Assembly: GCA_963824195.1 (NCBI GenBank)
Contig: CAWGOJ010000016.1
Location: 1-64,000 of the forward strand
Length of the DNA stretch: 64,000 nt
Direction: 5' to 3'
Source of the DNA: Bog-473 sp963824195
GTDB taxonomy: Bacteria; Actinomycetota; Acidimicrobiia; Acidimicrobiales; RAAP-2
The notes below the pieces were generated by a model that was not told the DNA's origin, did no database searches, and worked only from the letters and a program-made list of their open reading frames with translations. Below are positions 34,360 to 42,881 of the stretch, one piece after another (the stretch's first letter is position 1; every line of letters starts with the position of its first letter). Both the position numbers and the translations under genes were made by a program.

Positions 34360-36324
34360 TCAGATGTCGAGGAACCGGACGTCTTTGGCATTTGTCTGAA
34401 TGAAGTGGCGCCGCAGCTCGACGTCGTCACCCATGAGGATGGAGCAGACCTCGTCCGCCGTCGCGGCCTGCTCCACGTTGATCTGGAGCAAAGACCTCTT
34501 GACCGGGTCCATCGTCGTATCGCGCAACTCGGCGAAGTCCATTTCGCCCAGTCCCTTCAGCCGGTTGAAGTCGTGCTTGTGGTCCGGGTGCTCGGCGAGG
34601 AACGCCTCCCGGGCCGCCTCGTCCTTGAGGTAGACCTTCTCCTTCCCCACCAGCGTCGAGTACAACGGCGGCTGCGCGACGTAGACGAAGCCACCTTCGA
34701 CGAGCGGCTTCATCTGGCGGTAGAAGAAGGTCAGCAGCAGGGTGCGGATGTGGCTCCCGTCGACGTCCGCGTCGGCGAGCAGGATCACCTTGTGGTAGCG
34801 GATTTTTTCGACGTCGAACTCCTCGGCCAATCCGGCGCCGATGGCCGAGATCAGCGCCTGGATCTCTGCGTTCTTGAGCATCTTGTCGATCCGGGCGCGC
34901 TCGACGTTGAGGATCTTGCCCCGGATCGGGAGGATCGCCTGCGTGTGCGGGTTGCGCGCATCCTTGGCGGATCCGCCGGCGGAGTTGCCTTCCACGATGA
35001 AGAGCTCGGACTCACGCGGGTCGCGTGAGGAACAGTCGGCCAGCTTGCCCGGCAGCCCGGCACCGTCGAGCGCCGACTTGCGGCGGGTCAGGTCACGGGC
35101 GCCCTGGGCAGCCAAGCGGGCCCGTGCCGCCTGCATCGACTTCTGCACGATCTGGCTCGCCTCGCGCGGGTTCTCCTCCAACCACTCGTTGAGCTTCTTG
35201 TTGGTGCTGCGCTCGGTGAGCGAGCGGATGCTGACGTTGCCGAGCTTGGCCTTGGTCTGCCCCTCGAACTGCGGGTCGCGCAGCCGGACCGAGATGATGG
35301 CCGTGAGGCCCTCCCGGATGTCCTCGCCCTTGAGGTTCTCCTCCTTCTCCTTCAGAAGGTTGCGGGCGCGGGCGTAGCGGTTCACCACGTTCGTCAGCGC
35401 CTTGGAGAACCCCTCGACGTGCATGCCGCCCTCAATGGTGGAGATGCCGTTGGCGAACGAATGGATGGACTCGTGGTAGCCCGCGTTCCACTGCAACGCG
35501 ATCTCGACTTCCTGACCCTCCTCGGCCTGCTCGAACGCCGCCACCTTGCGGAAGAGCGACTCCTTCGACACGTTGAGGTGCTTGACGAAGTCGACGATGC
35601 CGCCGTTGTACTTGAAGTTGGTCTTGGTCACCGGGTCGGTGCGCTCGTCCACGAATCGGATCTCGAGGCCCTTGTTCAAGAAGGCCATGATCTGCATCCG
35701 CTCCACGATCGTCTGCGCCCGGAACTCCGTCTCGTCGAAGATGGAGCCGTCGGGCCAGAACGTGACCGTGGTGCCCGTCCGCGGCTCGCCGGTGCTGCGG
35801 TCCTTCGGAGCCGGGCCGGTGGCCTTGACCTTGTGCTTGACCTTGCCGCCCTTCTCGAACTCGGCCTCCCAGTGCCGGCCGTCCCGGTCGACCTCGAGCA
35901 CGAGTCGCGTGGACAGGGCGTTCACGACCGAAATGCCGACGCCGTGGAGGCCCCCCGAGACCTGGTAGCCCTTTCCGCCGAACTTGCCGCCGGCATGAAG
36001 GGTGGTCAGGACGATCTCCGCTGTTGAGACCTTGGGATTCTTCTGGTGGGGTCCCACCGGGATGCCGCGCCCGTCGTCGCTGACCCGGCACCCCCCGCCG
36101 GCCAGCAGGACCACGTCAATCCTGGTGCAGTACCCCGCCATGGCCTCATCGACCGAATTGTCGACGACCTCCCAGACAAGGTGGTGCAAGCCGGTCGGGC
36201 CCGTGGAACCGATGTACATGCCGGGCCGCTTGCGCACCGCCTCGAGCCCCTCGAGGATCGTGATGTCTTCCTCGGTGTACGACGCACCGGCCTTACCTGG
36301 AATCTCGTCCACCTTCACTGCCAC
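34360..36324 (-). CDS. gyrB: DNA gyrase subunit B
   Basis: A 654-residue ATPase subunit of gyrase. The GHKL ATP-binding region is visible as EVVDNSVDEAMAGYC, DDGRGIPVG and GGLHGVGISVVNALS. The transducer follows, then the TOPRIM domain, with FIVEGNSAGGSAK and the metal site DADVDGSHIRTLLLTFFYRQ. The C-terminal tail ends FIQTNAKDVRFLDI. Unusually, the first TOPRIM motif is EGNSAGG, with Asn where most GyrB proteins have Asp; in E. coli the equivalent D426N change gives quinolone resistance. GTG start at 36324 with GAAAGGG upstream. It is preceded by a 154-base gap that must hold the gyrBA promoter. Confidence 0.97.
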   Translation of the reverse strand: MAVKVDEIPGKAGASYTEEDITILEGLEAVRKRPGMYIGSTGPTGLHHLVWEVVDNSVDEAMAGYCTRIDVVLLAGGGCRVSDDGRGIPVGPHQKNPKVSTAEIVLTTLHAGGKFGGKGYQVSGGLHGVGISVVNALSTRLVLEVDRDGRHWEAEFEKGGKVKHKVKATGPAPKDRSTGEPRTGTTVTFWPDGSIFDETEFRAQTIVERMQIMAFLNKGLEIRFVDERTDPVTKTNFKYNGGIVDFVKHLNVSKESLFRKVAAFEQAEEGQEVEIALQWNAGYHESIHSFANGISTIEGGMHVEGFSKALTNVVNRYARARNLLKEKEENLKGEDIREGLTAIISVRLRDPQFEGQTKAKLGNVSIRSLTERSTNKKLNEWLEENPREASQIVQKSMQAARARLAAQGARDLTRRKSALDGAGLPGKLADCSSRDPRESELFIVEGNSAGGSAKDARNPHTQAILPIRGKILNVERARIDKMLKNAEIQALISAIGAGLAEEFDVEKIRYHKVILLADADVDGSHIRTLLLTFFYRQMKPLVEGGFVYVAQPPLYSTLVGKEKVYLKDEAAREAFLAEHPDHKHDFNRLKGLGEMDFAELRDTTMDPVKRSLLQINVEQAATADEVCSILMGDDVELRRHFIQTNAKDVRFLDI

Positions 36325-36478
36325 AGGCGCGCCCTTTCAGAACAATGGTCTTCGCGGTGCGTATCGAATCCCCGAATGATGCAAATCCGGCCTTTCGATG
36401 CGAACGCACCATTCTACCCGACCGACGTGTCAATTCGGCACTCTTGAACGGTCCCCGGCGCACCTCCTGACGCCACGG

Positions 36479-36790
36479 TCAGGAGCGCTCGACGACCACC
36501 TCGAGGCGCTCGATCGGGCTGTCCCCGAGCGCCTTCAACCGGGCCAGGATCTGGCCCGATTCCATGCGGGCCCGCGTGGCCCAGGCCGGGTGGTCCACCG
36601 CGACGACGAGAGCGCGGCCGTCAACGCGCACCGGCCGCACGTGCTCGCCGAGCTCGGCCCCGACCAGCTCCTCCCAGCGGGTGAAGACGGCCTCCATGGT
36701 CGCCGGTGTCGTCGAGGCACCGAGACGGCCCAGGAGCCGCGGCATCGATTCGCCAACCCGGCGAGGGCCGTTGCCGCGCCGGTCCCTCAC
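36479..36790 (-). CDS. DUF721/DciA-like protein
   Basis: A 103-residue basic protein of the DUF721 family, the KH-like domain found in DciA, the ancestral loader of the DnaB replicative helicase. The conserved core is WEELVGAELGEHVRPVRVDG, then LVVAVDHPAWATRARM. It overlaps recF by four bases (GTGA) and lies in the dnaN-recF-gyrB row, its usual place in actinobacteria. No DnaC or DnaI loader is in the window, which is compatible with DciA doing that job for the dnaB gene at 61.5 kb. The role is inferred from the family. Confidence 0.85.
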   Translation of the reverse strand: MRDRRGNGPRRVGESMPRLLGRLGASTTPATMEAVFTRWEELVGAELGEHVRPVRVDGRALVVAVDHPAWATRARMESGQILARLKALGDSPIERLEVVVERS

Positions 36791-37866
36791 CGGTCCTCCA
36801 GGGACTCGATGGGCAGGATCCGTGCCACGTCGATGCCCTGGGGCAGTGGTGCCGCCGTGGTCAGGATCGACTGGCCCGTCGGCAGCTCCGCCACCAGGGC
36901 CTTGCTACGTGCCGGGTCGAGCTCCGAGAACACGTCGTCGAGGAGCAGGGTCGGCACCAGGGGTGTCCTGGTCCTGATGAGCGTGTGGACACCCAGGCGC
37001 AGGGCCAGCGCCAGGCAGCGCTGTTCTCCCTGGGAGGCGTGGGTCCGGGCCTCGAGCCCCTCCACGGCCAGGAAGAGGTCGTCGCGGTGCGGTCCCACCG
37101 TGTTGACCCCGCGGCGCAGGTCGTCGAGCCGGCTGGCGACCAGGGCGTCGAGGAGGTCGCCGTCCCAGCTCCGCTCGTAGCGCTGGTGCACGAGCACCTG
37201 CCCACCGGCACCGGCCAGGCGGCTGTATGCCTCCCCGACCAGGTGCTCGAGGTCGTTGACGAGGCGCTCGCGGGCCGCCACGAGCACCTTGCCGGCATCG
37301 GCCAGGCGCTGATCCCACACGTCCAGGGTGGCCGCCAGATCCCCGGTGGCCCGCCCGCCCGACTGGCGCAGCAACGCGGCCCGCTGCCTCAGGACGCGGT
37401 CCGTCTCGTCGGCCGCGCGCGCGCCCTCGGAGTCGAGCAGCGCCAGCGCGTCGTCGAGCAGATCCCGACGGCCTTTCGGGCCGCCACTGATGATGGCGAG
37501 GTCCTCAGGCGAGAAGATCGTGCAGGGAGCGGCCGCCGCCAGCTCCTTCCTGCCGTTCACGGACTTGCGGTTGACCCGGATGCGACTCCGGCCAGCGGAC
37601 AGGATCTCGGCCTCGACCAGTGTGGGGCTGTCGGCTCCCTCGATCTCGACCCGGACGATCGCACTCGCCGCCTCGGTTCGCACCATCGCCTCGGGCGGCG
37701 CGCCGCGGAAGGAGCGGCGGGTCCCGAGATAGGCCAGTGCCTCGAGAACGCTCGTCTTCCCGGTTCCGTTCGCCCCGGCGATCACCGTGGTCCCCTCGGG
37801 CTCCGGCTCGATATGCGCGCTGTGGAAGATACGGAAGTCGGCCAGCTCGAGATGCCGGATGCTCAC
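36787..37866 (-). CDS. recF: DNA replication and repair protein RecF
   Basis: A 359-residue SMC-like ATPase that helps load RecA at gaps. Walker A is ANGTGKTSVLEAL (about 33-45). The ABC signature appears near the C-terminus (THASQGEQRCLALALRLG), followed by Walker B LLLDDVFSELDPARS. The GTG start at 37866 is 10 bases after the dnaN stop, and the stop overlaps the DciA-like gene. The gene order dnaN-recF-DUF721-gyrB-gyrA is the standard actinobacterial origin arrangement. Confidence 0.95.
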   Translation of the reverse strand: MSIRHLELADFRIFHSAHIEPEPEGTTVIAGANGTGKTSVLEALAYLGTRRSFRGAPPEAMVRTEAASAIVRVEIEGADSPTLVEAEILSAGRSRIRVNRKSVNGRKELAAAAPCTIFSPEDLAIISGGPKGRRDLLDDALALLDSEGARAADETDRVLRQRAALLRQSGGRATGDLAATLDVWDQRLADAGKVLVAARERLVNDLEHLVGEAYSRLAGAGGQVLVHQRYERSWDGDLLDALVASRLDDLRRGVNTVGPHRDDLFLAVEGLEARTHASQGEQRCLALALRLGVHTLIRTRTPLVPTLLLDDVFSELDPARSKALVAELPTGQSILTTAAPLPQGIDVARILPIESLEDR

Positions 37867-37876
37867 CGCGGTCCGC

Positions 37877-38995
37877 TCAGGAGACCCGCACCGGCATCAA
37901 GAGGTAGCGGAACTCGTCGTCCTCGGCACCCCGGACGGTGGCGGCGCGGGATGCGTCGGCGCTCTCCACGATGACCTCGTCGCCAGCCACCGCTTCGACG
38001 CCGTCGATCAGATACGACGGGTTGAACGCGATGACGAGATCCTCGCCACTGTAGTCGCCGTCCACCGCCTCAGCGGCGTCACCGACATCCTGGCTCTGCA
38101 CGCTGAGGTCCACCCCGCCCGCACGCATGGCGAGCCGGACCGGCGTCGTGTTGTCCCGCACCAGCAGCTGCACGCGGCGCAGTGCGGCCAGGAAATTCTC
38201 CTTGCCGAGGTGCAGTCGGTTCGGGTAGTGGTCCGGGATGAGCTGCTTGTAGTCGGGATAGCGCCCCTCGAGGAGCCTCGTGCTGATCTGGACCTTTCCC
38301 TGCCAAAAAGTGATTTCATTGCTGCTGGCCGCCACGCCGACACGGTTCGTCTCAGACCCCTCCGAGACCGTCCCGGTAGGCAGCCGCTGGAGCTCGGCCA
38401 ACGCACGTGCGGGCACCAGGAGATCCTCCTCGCCAGGGATCGTGTTCCCCGACGGCAGGTCGCGCATCGCCATGCGGTACGAGTCCGTCGCGACCATTCG
38501 CAGTGCGCCGTCCACCCGGGACATCAGGACGCCGGTCAGCAGGGGCCGTCCCTCGTCGTGCGACGCGGCACGGACCACCTGACGAACAGCCTCGCCGAGC
38601 GCGATCTCGGAGAGTTGGGTCGTCGGGTCGCTCGTCTTGCCCACCGGAGGGAACTCCACAACGGGATAGGTCTGGAGTTTGAAGGTGGAGCGTGCCGCGG
38701 AAATGGTGATGTGGTCGCCGTCGTCGGCGAACGTCACCGCACCCGGCTCCAGGCGCCGCACGATGTCGGTGGAGAGCCGGGCCGGAATGACACAACTTCC
38801 GTCATCGATGCCGATCACCTCGTCGGTCACTTGGATCGTGAGGTCGAGGTCGGTTCCAGTCACGCACAGCGAGTTGCCCGTGCACGTCAGGAGTAGGCCC
38901 AAGAGGACCGGCGAAGAGCCGCCGCGCCCTCCGACGGCACGACTTGCGGTTGCCAGCATCTCGACGAGCACATCGCGCTCGGATCTGAACTTCAC
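37877..38995 (-). CDS. dnaN: DNA polymerase III beta subunit (sliding clamp)
   Basis: Processivity clamp of 372 residues. The conserved beginning VKFRSERDVLVEMLATASRA fixes the start at GTG 38995, preceded by AAAGGACTGG. The longer open frame to 39313 is untranslated leader/origin DNA. Three clamp domains are visible, with GSEGPTN-type signatures replaced by local variants, and the protein ends EFRYLLMPVRVS, the typical C-terminus that lines the protein-binding pocket. It is separated from dnaA by about 300 bases holding origin-like sequence. Confidence 0.95.
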   Translation of the reverse strand: MKFRSERDVLVEMLATASRAVGGRGGSSPVLLGLLLTCTGNSLCVTGTDLDLTIQVTDEVIGIDDGSCVIPARLSTDIVRRLEPGAVTFADDGDHITISAARSTFKLQTYPVVEFPPVGKTSDPTTQLSEIALGEAVRQVVRAASHDEGRPLLTGVLMSRVDGALRMVATDSYRMAMRDLPSGNTIPGEEDLLVPARALAELQRLPTGTVSEGSETNRVGVAASSNEITFWQGKVQISTRLLEGRYPDYKQLIPDHYPNRLHLGKENFLAALRRVQLLVRDNTTPVRLAMRAGGVDLSVQSQDVGDAAEAVDGDYSGEDLVIAFNPSYLIDGVEAVAGDEVIVESADASRAATVRGAEDDEFRYLLMPVRVS

Positions 38996-39296
38996 CGACG
39001 CCAGTCCTTTCGGGGGGTTCCCCAGCCCTTCATCACGAAGGAAGAGGTATGTGTGACTTGTAAAGGTAGTAAGGGGTGTGGATTGTGGACGACATACCGT
39101 CCTTCCTGTTCGGCGGTGCGAAAGATGTCCCCAGGACACCAGGGAGAAGAAACAGCGGCTGGGCGGCGGCGGGCCCCGAGCGCGCGCGACTTGGGGACAA
39201 AGGGACCCATGGTCCCCAGGTTCGCGCGGGTGGACCCACAGCCCTTGCCCCTTGCAAACGACAACCTGGGAGACGTCGGCGCAGGGAGTGGAGGGG
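38996..39296. other. Probable chromosomal replication origin (oriC) between dnaA and dnaN
   Basis: The dnaA-dnaN gap, where actinobacterial origins lie, is 301 bases with no gene. It holds overlapping DnaA-box-like elements TGTGGATTG (39077-39085) and TGTGGACGA (39084-39092), a TTGGGGACAA element (about 39191-39200), ATGGTCCCCAGG (about 39208-39219) and a TGGACCCACAG stretch near 39231. A short AT-richer segment at 39045-39075 could be the unwinding element. No perfect TTGTCCACA box is present, so boxes are weak. Gene direction switches from left to right just beyond dnaA, in agreement with an origin here. Confidence 0.6.
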
Positions 39297-40682
39297 TCAG
39301 GCCGAGCCCGCACGGATCTTCTGGATGAGCTCGGTGACCTGCTCGTAGATCTGGCGCCGCTCCTGCATCTGGCCGGCGATCTTGTCCACCGCGTGGATCA
39401 CGGTGGTGTGGTCGCGCTTGCCGAAGACGCGGCCGATGGCGGGATAGCTGTAGTCCGTGAGCTGCCTGGTGAGGTACATGGCCACCTGGCGGGCGGTGAC
39501 GAGAGGGCGGGTACGGCTCGGCCCGCAGAGGGCCTCGACGGAGAAGCCGTAGCTGGCGGCAGTCGCGTCGAGGATCATCTGGGGTGTGATCCGACGGGGC
39601 TCGCCGGCCAACACGAGATCCGAGAGGACCTGCTCGGCCTGGGCGAGCGAGATCGGCTCCTTGTTGAGCTTGGCGAAGGCACAGATGCGGATGAGGGCAC
39701 CCTCGAGCTCTCGGATGTTGTCCTTCACGTGGGAGGCGATGAACTCGAGCACGTCGTCGGGGACGTCCTGGTGCTCGCTGAGGCACTTCGACCGCAGAAT
39801 GGCGAGCCGGGTCTCGAGGTCGGGGGGGTCGATCTCGGTGATGAGCCCGGAGAGGAAGCGGCTCCTGAGCCGGTCTTCCAGGGTCTCGATGGACTTGGGC
39901 GGTCGGTCCGATGTGAGGACGATCTGCTTGGAGGCGCCCTTGAGATCGTTGTAGGTGTGGAAGAACTCCTCCTGAAGGCCCTCTTTACGCTCCATGAACT
40001 GGACATCGTCGATCAGCAGGACGTCGCAGTCCCGGTAGCGGCGTTTGAAGGCCAGGGTGGTGGAGGTCCGCAGGGAGTCGACGAAGTCGTTCATGAACGT
40101 CTCGGTGGTCACGTAGAGCACCTTGCGGCGGGGGTAGTTCTCCGTGACGTAGTTCCCGATGGCGTGGAGGAGGTGGGTTTTGCCCAGGCCCGAGTCGCCG
40201 TAGATGAAGAGGGGGTTGTACGACCGACCGGGCGTCTCGGCGACGGCCTGGGCCGCGGCGTGGGCCAGCCGGTTCGAGGAGGCGGCGACGAAGGTCTCGA
40301 AGGTGAACTTCGAGTCGAGTTGGACCGCGGGCGACTCGCGCCCCACTTTGGCGCTCTGGTGCGGCTCGGGCTGGGGCTGGGGAGCCAGTCCGAGCACCTC
40401 GTCGGGACCCGACGCCGCCGGGACGGGCACTGCCGTCTCCTGGACCTCGAGCCGGCCCCGCACGGGAGCGCCCACCTCGTTGGCCAGGGTGTCCTCGATC
40501 ATGGGTAGGTACCGGGACTCGACCCGCTCACGGATCAGCCCGTTGGGGACGGACAGGACGAAGACGCCGTCGGCGAAGGTCACGGGCTCGATACCTGACA
40601 GCCAGAGCTGCCACGTGCTCTCCGACACCTGGTCGCGTAGGGACCCGGTGCATCTTGTCCAGAGATCTCCAGCCTGATTCAC
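39297..40682 (-). CDS. dnaA: Chromosomal replication initiator protein DnaA
   Basis: A 461-residue initiator ATPase. Domain I begins VNQAGDLWTRCTGSLRDQVS, which fixes the start at GTG 40682; the longer frame upstream is non-coding. Domain II is a Pro/Gln-rich linker (about 95-130). Domain III has Walker A GDSGLGKTHLLHAIGNY, Walker B VLLIDDVQFM and the sensor regions. Domain IV has the DnaA-box recognition signature GKRDHTTVIHAVDKI. No strong ribosome-binding site is seen immediately upstream; GGAGAAGGGG is about 20 bases away. Confidence 0.97.
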   Translation of the reverse strand: MNQAGDLWTRCTGSLRDQVSESTWQLWLSGIEPVTFADGVFVLSVPNGLIRERVESRYLPMIEDTLANEVGAPVRGRLEVQETAVPVPAASGPDEVLGLAPQPQPEPHQSAKVGRESPAVQLDSKFTFETFVAASSNRLAHAAAQAVAETPGRSYNPLFIYGDSGLGKTHLLHAIGNYVTENYPRRKVLYVTTETFMNDFVDSLRTSTTLAFKRRYRDCDVLLIDDVQFMERKEGLQEEFFHTYNDLKGASKQIVLTSDRPPKSIETLEDRLRSRFLSGLITEIDPPDLETRLAILRSKCLSEHQDVPDDVLEFIASHVKDNIRELEGALIRICAFAKLNKEPISLAQAEQVLSDLVLAGEPRRITPQMILDATAASYGFSVEALCGPSRTRPLVTARQVAMYLTRQLTDYSYPAIGRVFGKRDHTTVIHAVDKIAGQMQERRQIYEQVTELIQKIRAGSA

Positions 40683-40927
40683 CGTTAGCGCCGAACGCCC
40701 CTTCTCCCCCCTCGGTGTCCAGCCACGATGTTCGCAACGATCCTCGGTACGGGTAATTGGACGAACGTACACCGTGCCGGCCGATGCGACTAGAGCCGAT
40801 CGCCAAATCGCGCCTAACATGACAGGACTCGCCGCCGCCGGCCGGACTCCACTCGAAGGCCGAGGCATGAACCTGCGACGGACCGGCTCCGGAAATGCCC
40901 TCAGGCGTCGCGAAAGGTTGAACTGAC
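40683..40927. promoter_or_regulatory. Divergent promoter region between dnaA and rpmH
   Basis: These 245 bases must contain the promoters for dnaA (leftwards) and for the rpmH-rnpA-yidD-yidC series (rightwards). No TCCACA-type DnaA box was found here. The element CTAGAGCCGAT (40790-40800) matches the core of the direct repeats at 20608 and 20632. Nothing else recognised. Confidence 0.5.
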
Positions 40928-41062
40928 GTGAAGCGCACTTACCAACCCAACACCCGGAAGCGAGCCCGCACGCACGGGTTCCGGAAGCGCATGTCCACGC
41001 GGGCCGGGCGGGCCATCTTGAAGTCACGGCGGCTCAAGGGGCGCCACCGCCTCACCGTCTGA
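40928..41062 (+). CDS. rpmH: 50S ribosomal protein L34
   Basis: A 44-residue, very basic ribosomal protein. The translation begins VKRTYQPNTRKRARTHGFRK and ends LKGRHRLTV, matching L34 throughout. The GTG start at 40928 is preceded by GAAAGG. It lies at the head of the rightward row rpmH-rnpA-yidD-yidC-jag-rsmG, the usual partner set of dnaA. Confidence 0.96.
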   Translation: MKRTYQPNTRKRARTHGFRKRMSTRAGRAILKSRRLKGRHRLTV

Positions 41063-41071
41063 GGGCCTCTG

Positions 41072-41431
41072 GTGTCTGCTCGGACGGTCGGACGCATCAC
41101 CAGCCGCGCTGTATTTGCGGAGCTGCAGCGCTCCCGGGCGCGCGGGGCGAGTGGCCCCGTGCGGGCGTCGTTCGTGCCGGCCGAGGAGAGCGCACCAGGT
41201 GTGTTTCCGCAGGTGGGATACGCAATTGGACGGAGCTGCGGCGGTGCCGTGGTGCGGAATTCGCTCCGGCGCCGAGCCCGCGACGTGGCCCGGTCGGAGG
41301 CCCCGACCCTGTCCCGAGGGGCCTACCTCGTGCGCCTGGAGCCTGCAGCCGCCACACTCGAGCCGACAGAATTCCGCGCCGACGTGGCCACAGCCCTGCA
41401 CCGTGCGGGACGAGTGGCGGTGAGCATATGA
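41072..41431 (+). CDS. rnpA: Ribonuclease P protein component
   Basis: A 119-residue protein subunit of RNase P, which matures the 5' ends of tRNAs with its RNA partner. The conserved basic helix is RNSLRRRARDVAR (about 62-74), the RNxxKRxxR signature, after the beta strand PQVGYAIGRSCGGAVV. The GTG at 41072 begins 9 bases after rpmH, and the stop overlaps yidD by the ATGA arrangement. The RNA subunit is not in this window. Confidence 0.93.
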   Translation: MSARTVGRITSRAVFAELQRSRARGASGPVRASFVPAEESAPGVFPQVGYAIGRSCGGAVVRNSLRRRARDVARSEAPTLSRGAYLVRLEPAAATLEPTEFRADVATALHRAGRVAVSI

Positions 41432-41700
41432 CCGGGCCCCCAGCTCCCCTCAGCCTTCCGGTCCGCCTGGCCGTGGCTCTGCTGACCGCGTACCAGGGCG
41501 CCGCCTCGGGGCGGGTCTCGCCCTGTCGCTTCTACCCGAGCTGCTCGAACTACGCGGTCGAGGCGTTCACCCTCCACGGGTTCTGGCGGGGCCTGGCCCT
41601 GACCGCACGGCGTCTGGTCCGCTGCCGGCCCTTTGGGCCCCACGGTGTGGACCTCGTCCCGGTCCGGGTGCGTGCGCACGAGGGCGGCCGGCCGTGCTGA
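41428..41700 (+). CDS. yidD: Membrane protein insertion efficiency factor YidD
   Basis: A 90-residue member of the YidD family, which helps YidC-mediated membrane insertion. The cysteine-containing signature SPCRFYPSCSNYAVEAFTLHG and GFWRGLALTARRLVRCRPFG are both present. The ATG at 41428 overlaps the rnpA stop and its own stop overlaps the start of yidC, so all three are co-translated. Confidence 0.93.
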   Translation: MTGPPAPLSLPVRLAVALLTAYQGAASGRVSPCRFYPSCSNYAVEAFTLHGFWRGLALTARRLVRCRPFGPHGVDLVPVRVRAHEGGRPC

Positions 41701-42878
41701 GCCACCCCCTCCTGGCGGAGAATTCCCTGTTCAAGCTCATCGGCGAGATCTTCCACCCCCTCTTCGAGCTCTTCGGCTACATCCTGGCCGGCCTGTACGC
41801 CGTCTGGCCCAACTACGGCTTCGCCATCACGGGCCTCACGGTCATCATCATGCTGGCGCTGACGCCGGTGACGGTGAAGAGCACCAAGTCGATGCTGGCG
41901 ATGCAGCGGCTGCAGCCCGAGATGAAGAAGCTCCAGGCCAAGTACAAGGGCGCGGAGAACCGGGAGATGCTCAACCAGGAGATGATGCGGCTCTACAAGG
42001 ACAACGGGACGAGCCCGTTCGGGGCCTGCCTACCCAGTCTCCTGCAGATGCCCTTCCTGATCGTCTTGTACTCGCTGATCCGTGGGCTGTCCTACATAGT
42101 GCCCAAGGGTTCGACCTATACCAACAGTGCCGGACAGACAATAAAGTGCATGGCGAAAGCCGGATGTGCGTCCCCTCGTTACATCCCGACTAGTTCGCAA
42201 ATGCACCAGGCATTGGTGGCCAGTAATGGCCAAATGCACTGGTGGTTCGGAATGGATTTGTCCTCCCTTCCATTCTCGAGCCACACGTCTCCGGGAAGCG
42301 CCGGCCAGGGGCTTCTGGTCATCCCCTACCTCGTTCTCATTGCGGCTGCGATGTTCCTGCAGTACTACCAAATGAAGCAGATGAACAGCCGTAATCCTCA
42401 GGCTGCTGCAGCGAATCCACAGATGCAACAAATGCAGAAGTTTTTCCCTATTATCTTCGGCGTCATTTACCTGAGAGTGCCGGCCGGAGCGACGATTTAC
42501 ATGGTGGTGTCCTCGGCGATGCGCATCGGCACCCAGGAGGTCATGTTCCGCACCGGGATGGTGAAACCGGTCGTGCACGAGCGCGAGATCGGCTCTCCGA
42601 AACAGGAGAAGGCCAAGGAGGACAAACCGCCGAAGCCGCCCCCGAAGCAGGTCAAGAAGCAGTCCACTGCGACGGACGGCACTGCGGCGGCGAAGGCCGT
42701 GCTGCCACCGACCAAGAGCGGGTCGGGGACCAACGGGCGTGCCACCGCCAACGGCAGGAAGCCGGCGGCGGGAAAGCGGCCGTCGAACGGGAAAGCCGTA
42801 CCAAAGGACGAGACGCCGGCGGCGGGACCGAAGCCACACCCGCGCTCTCGCTCCAAGCGAAACAGAAAGGCTCGATAG
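41694..42878 (+). CDS. yidC: Membrane protein insertase YidC
   Basis: A 394-residue insertase of the Oxa1/YidC family. It has about five transmembrane segments, including NYGFAITGLTVIIMLALTPV, then the cytoplasmic coiled coil (LQPEMKKLQAKYKG) and SPFGACLPSLLQMPFLIVLY. The C-terminal tail of about 90 residues is Lys/Pro-rich and probably binds ribosomes. The start is GTG 41694 overlapping yidD. The part from about 42100 to 42480 (exterior loop and following helices) has visibly lower GC and different codon use from both flanks, which suggests recombination with a foreign allele or relaxed constraint. Confidence 0.93.
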   Translation: MLSHPLLAENSLFKLIGEIFHPLFELFGYILAGLYAVWPNYGFAITGLTVIIMLALTPVTVKSTKSMLAMQRLQPEMKKLQAKYKGAENREMLNQEMMRLYKDNGTSPFGACLPSLLQMPFLIVLYSLIRGLSYIVPKGSTYTNSAGQTIKCMAKAGCASPRYIPTSSQMHQALVASNGQMHWWFGMDLSSLPFSSHTSPGSAGQGLLVIPYLVLIAAAMFLQYYQMKQMNSRNPQAAAANPQMQQMQKFFPIIFGVIYLRVPAGATIYMVVSSAMRIGTQEVMFRTGMVKPVVHEREIGSPKQEKAKEDKPPKPPPKQVKKQSTATDGTAAAKAVLPPTKSGSGTNGRATANGRKPAAGKRPSNGKAVPKDETPAAGPKPHPRSRSKRNRKAR

Positions 42879-42881
42879 CGA

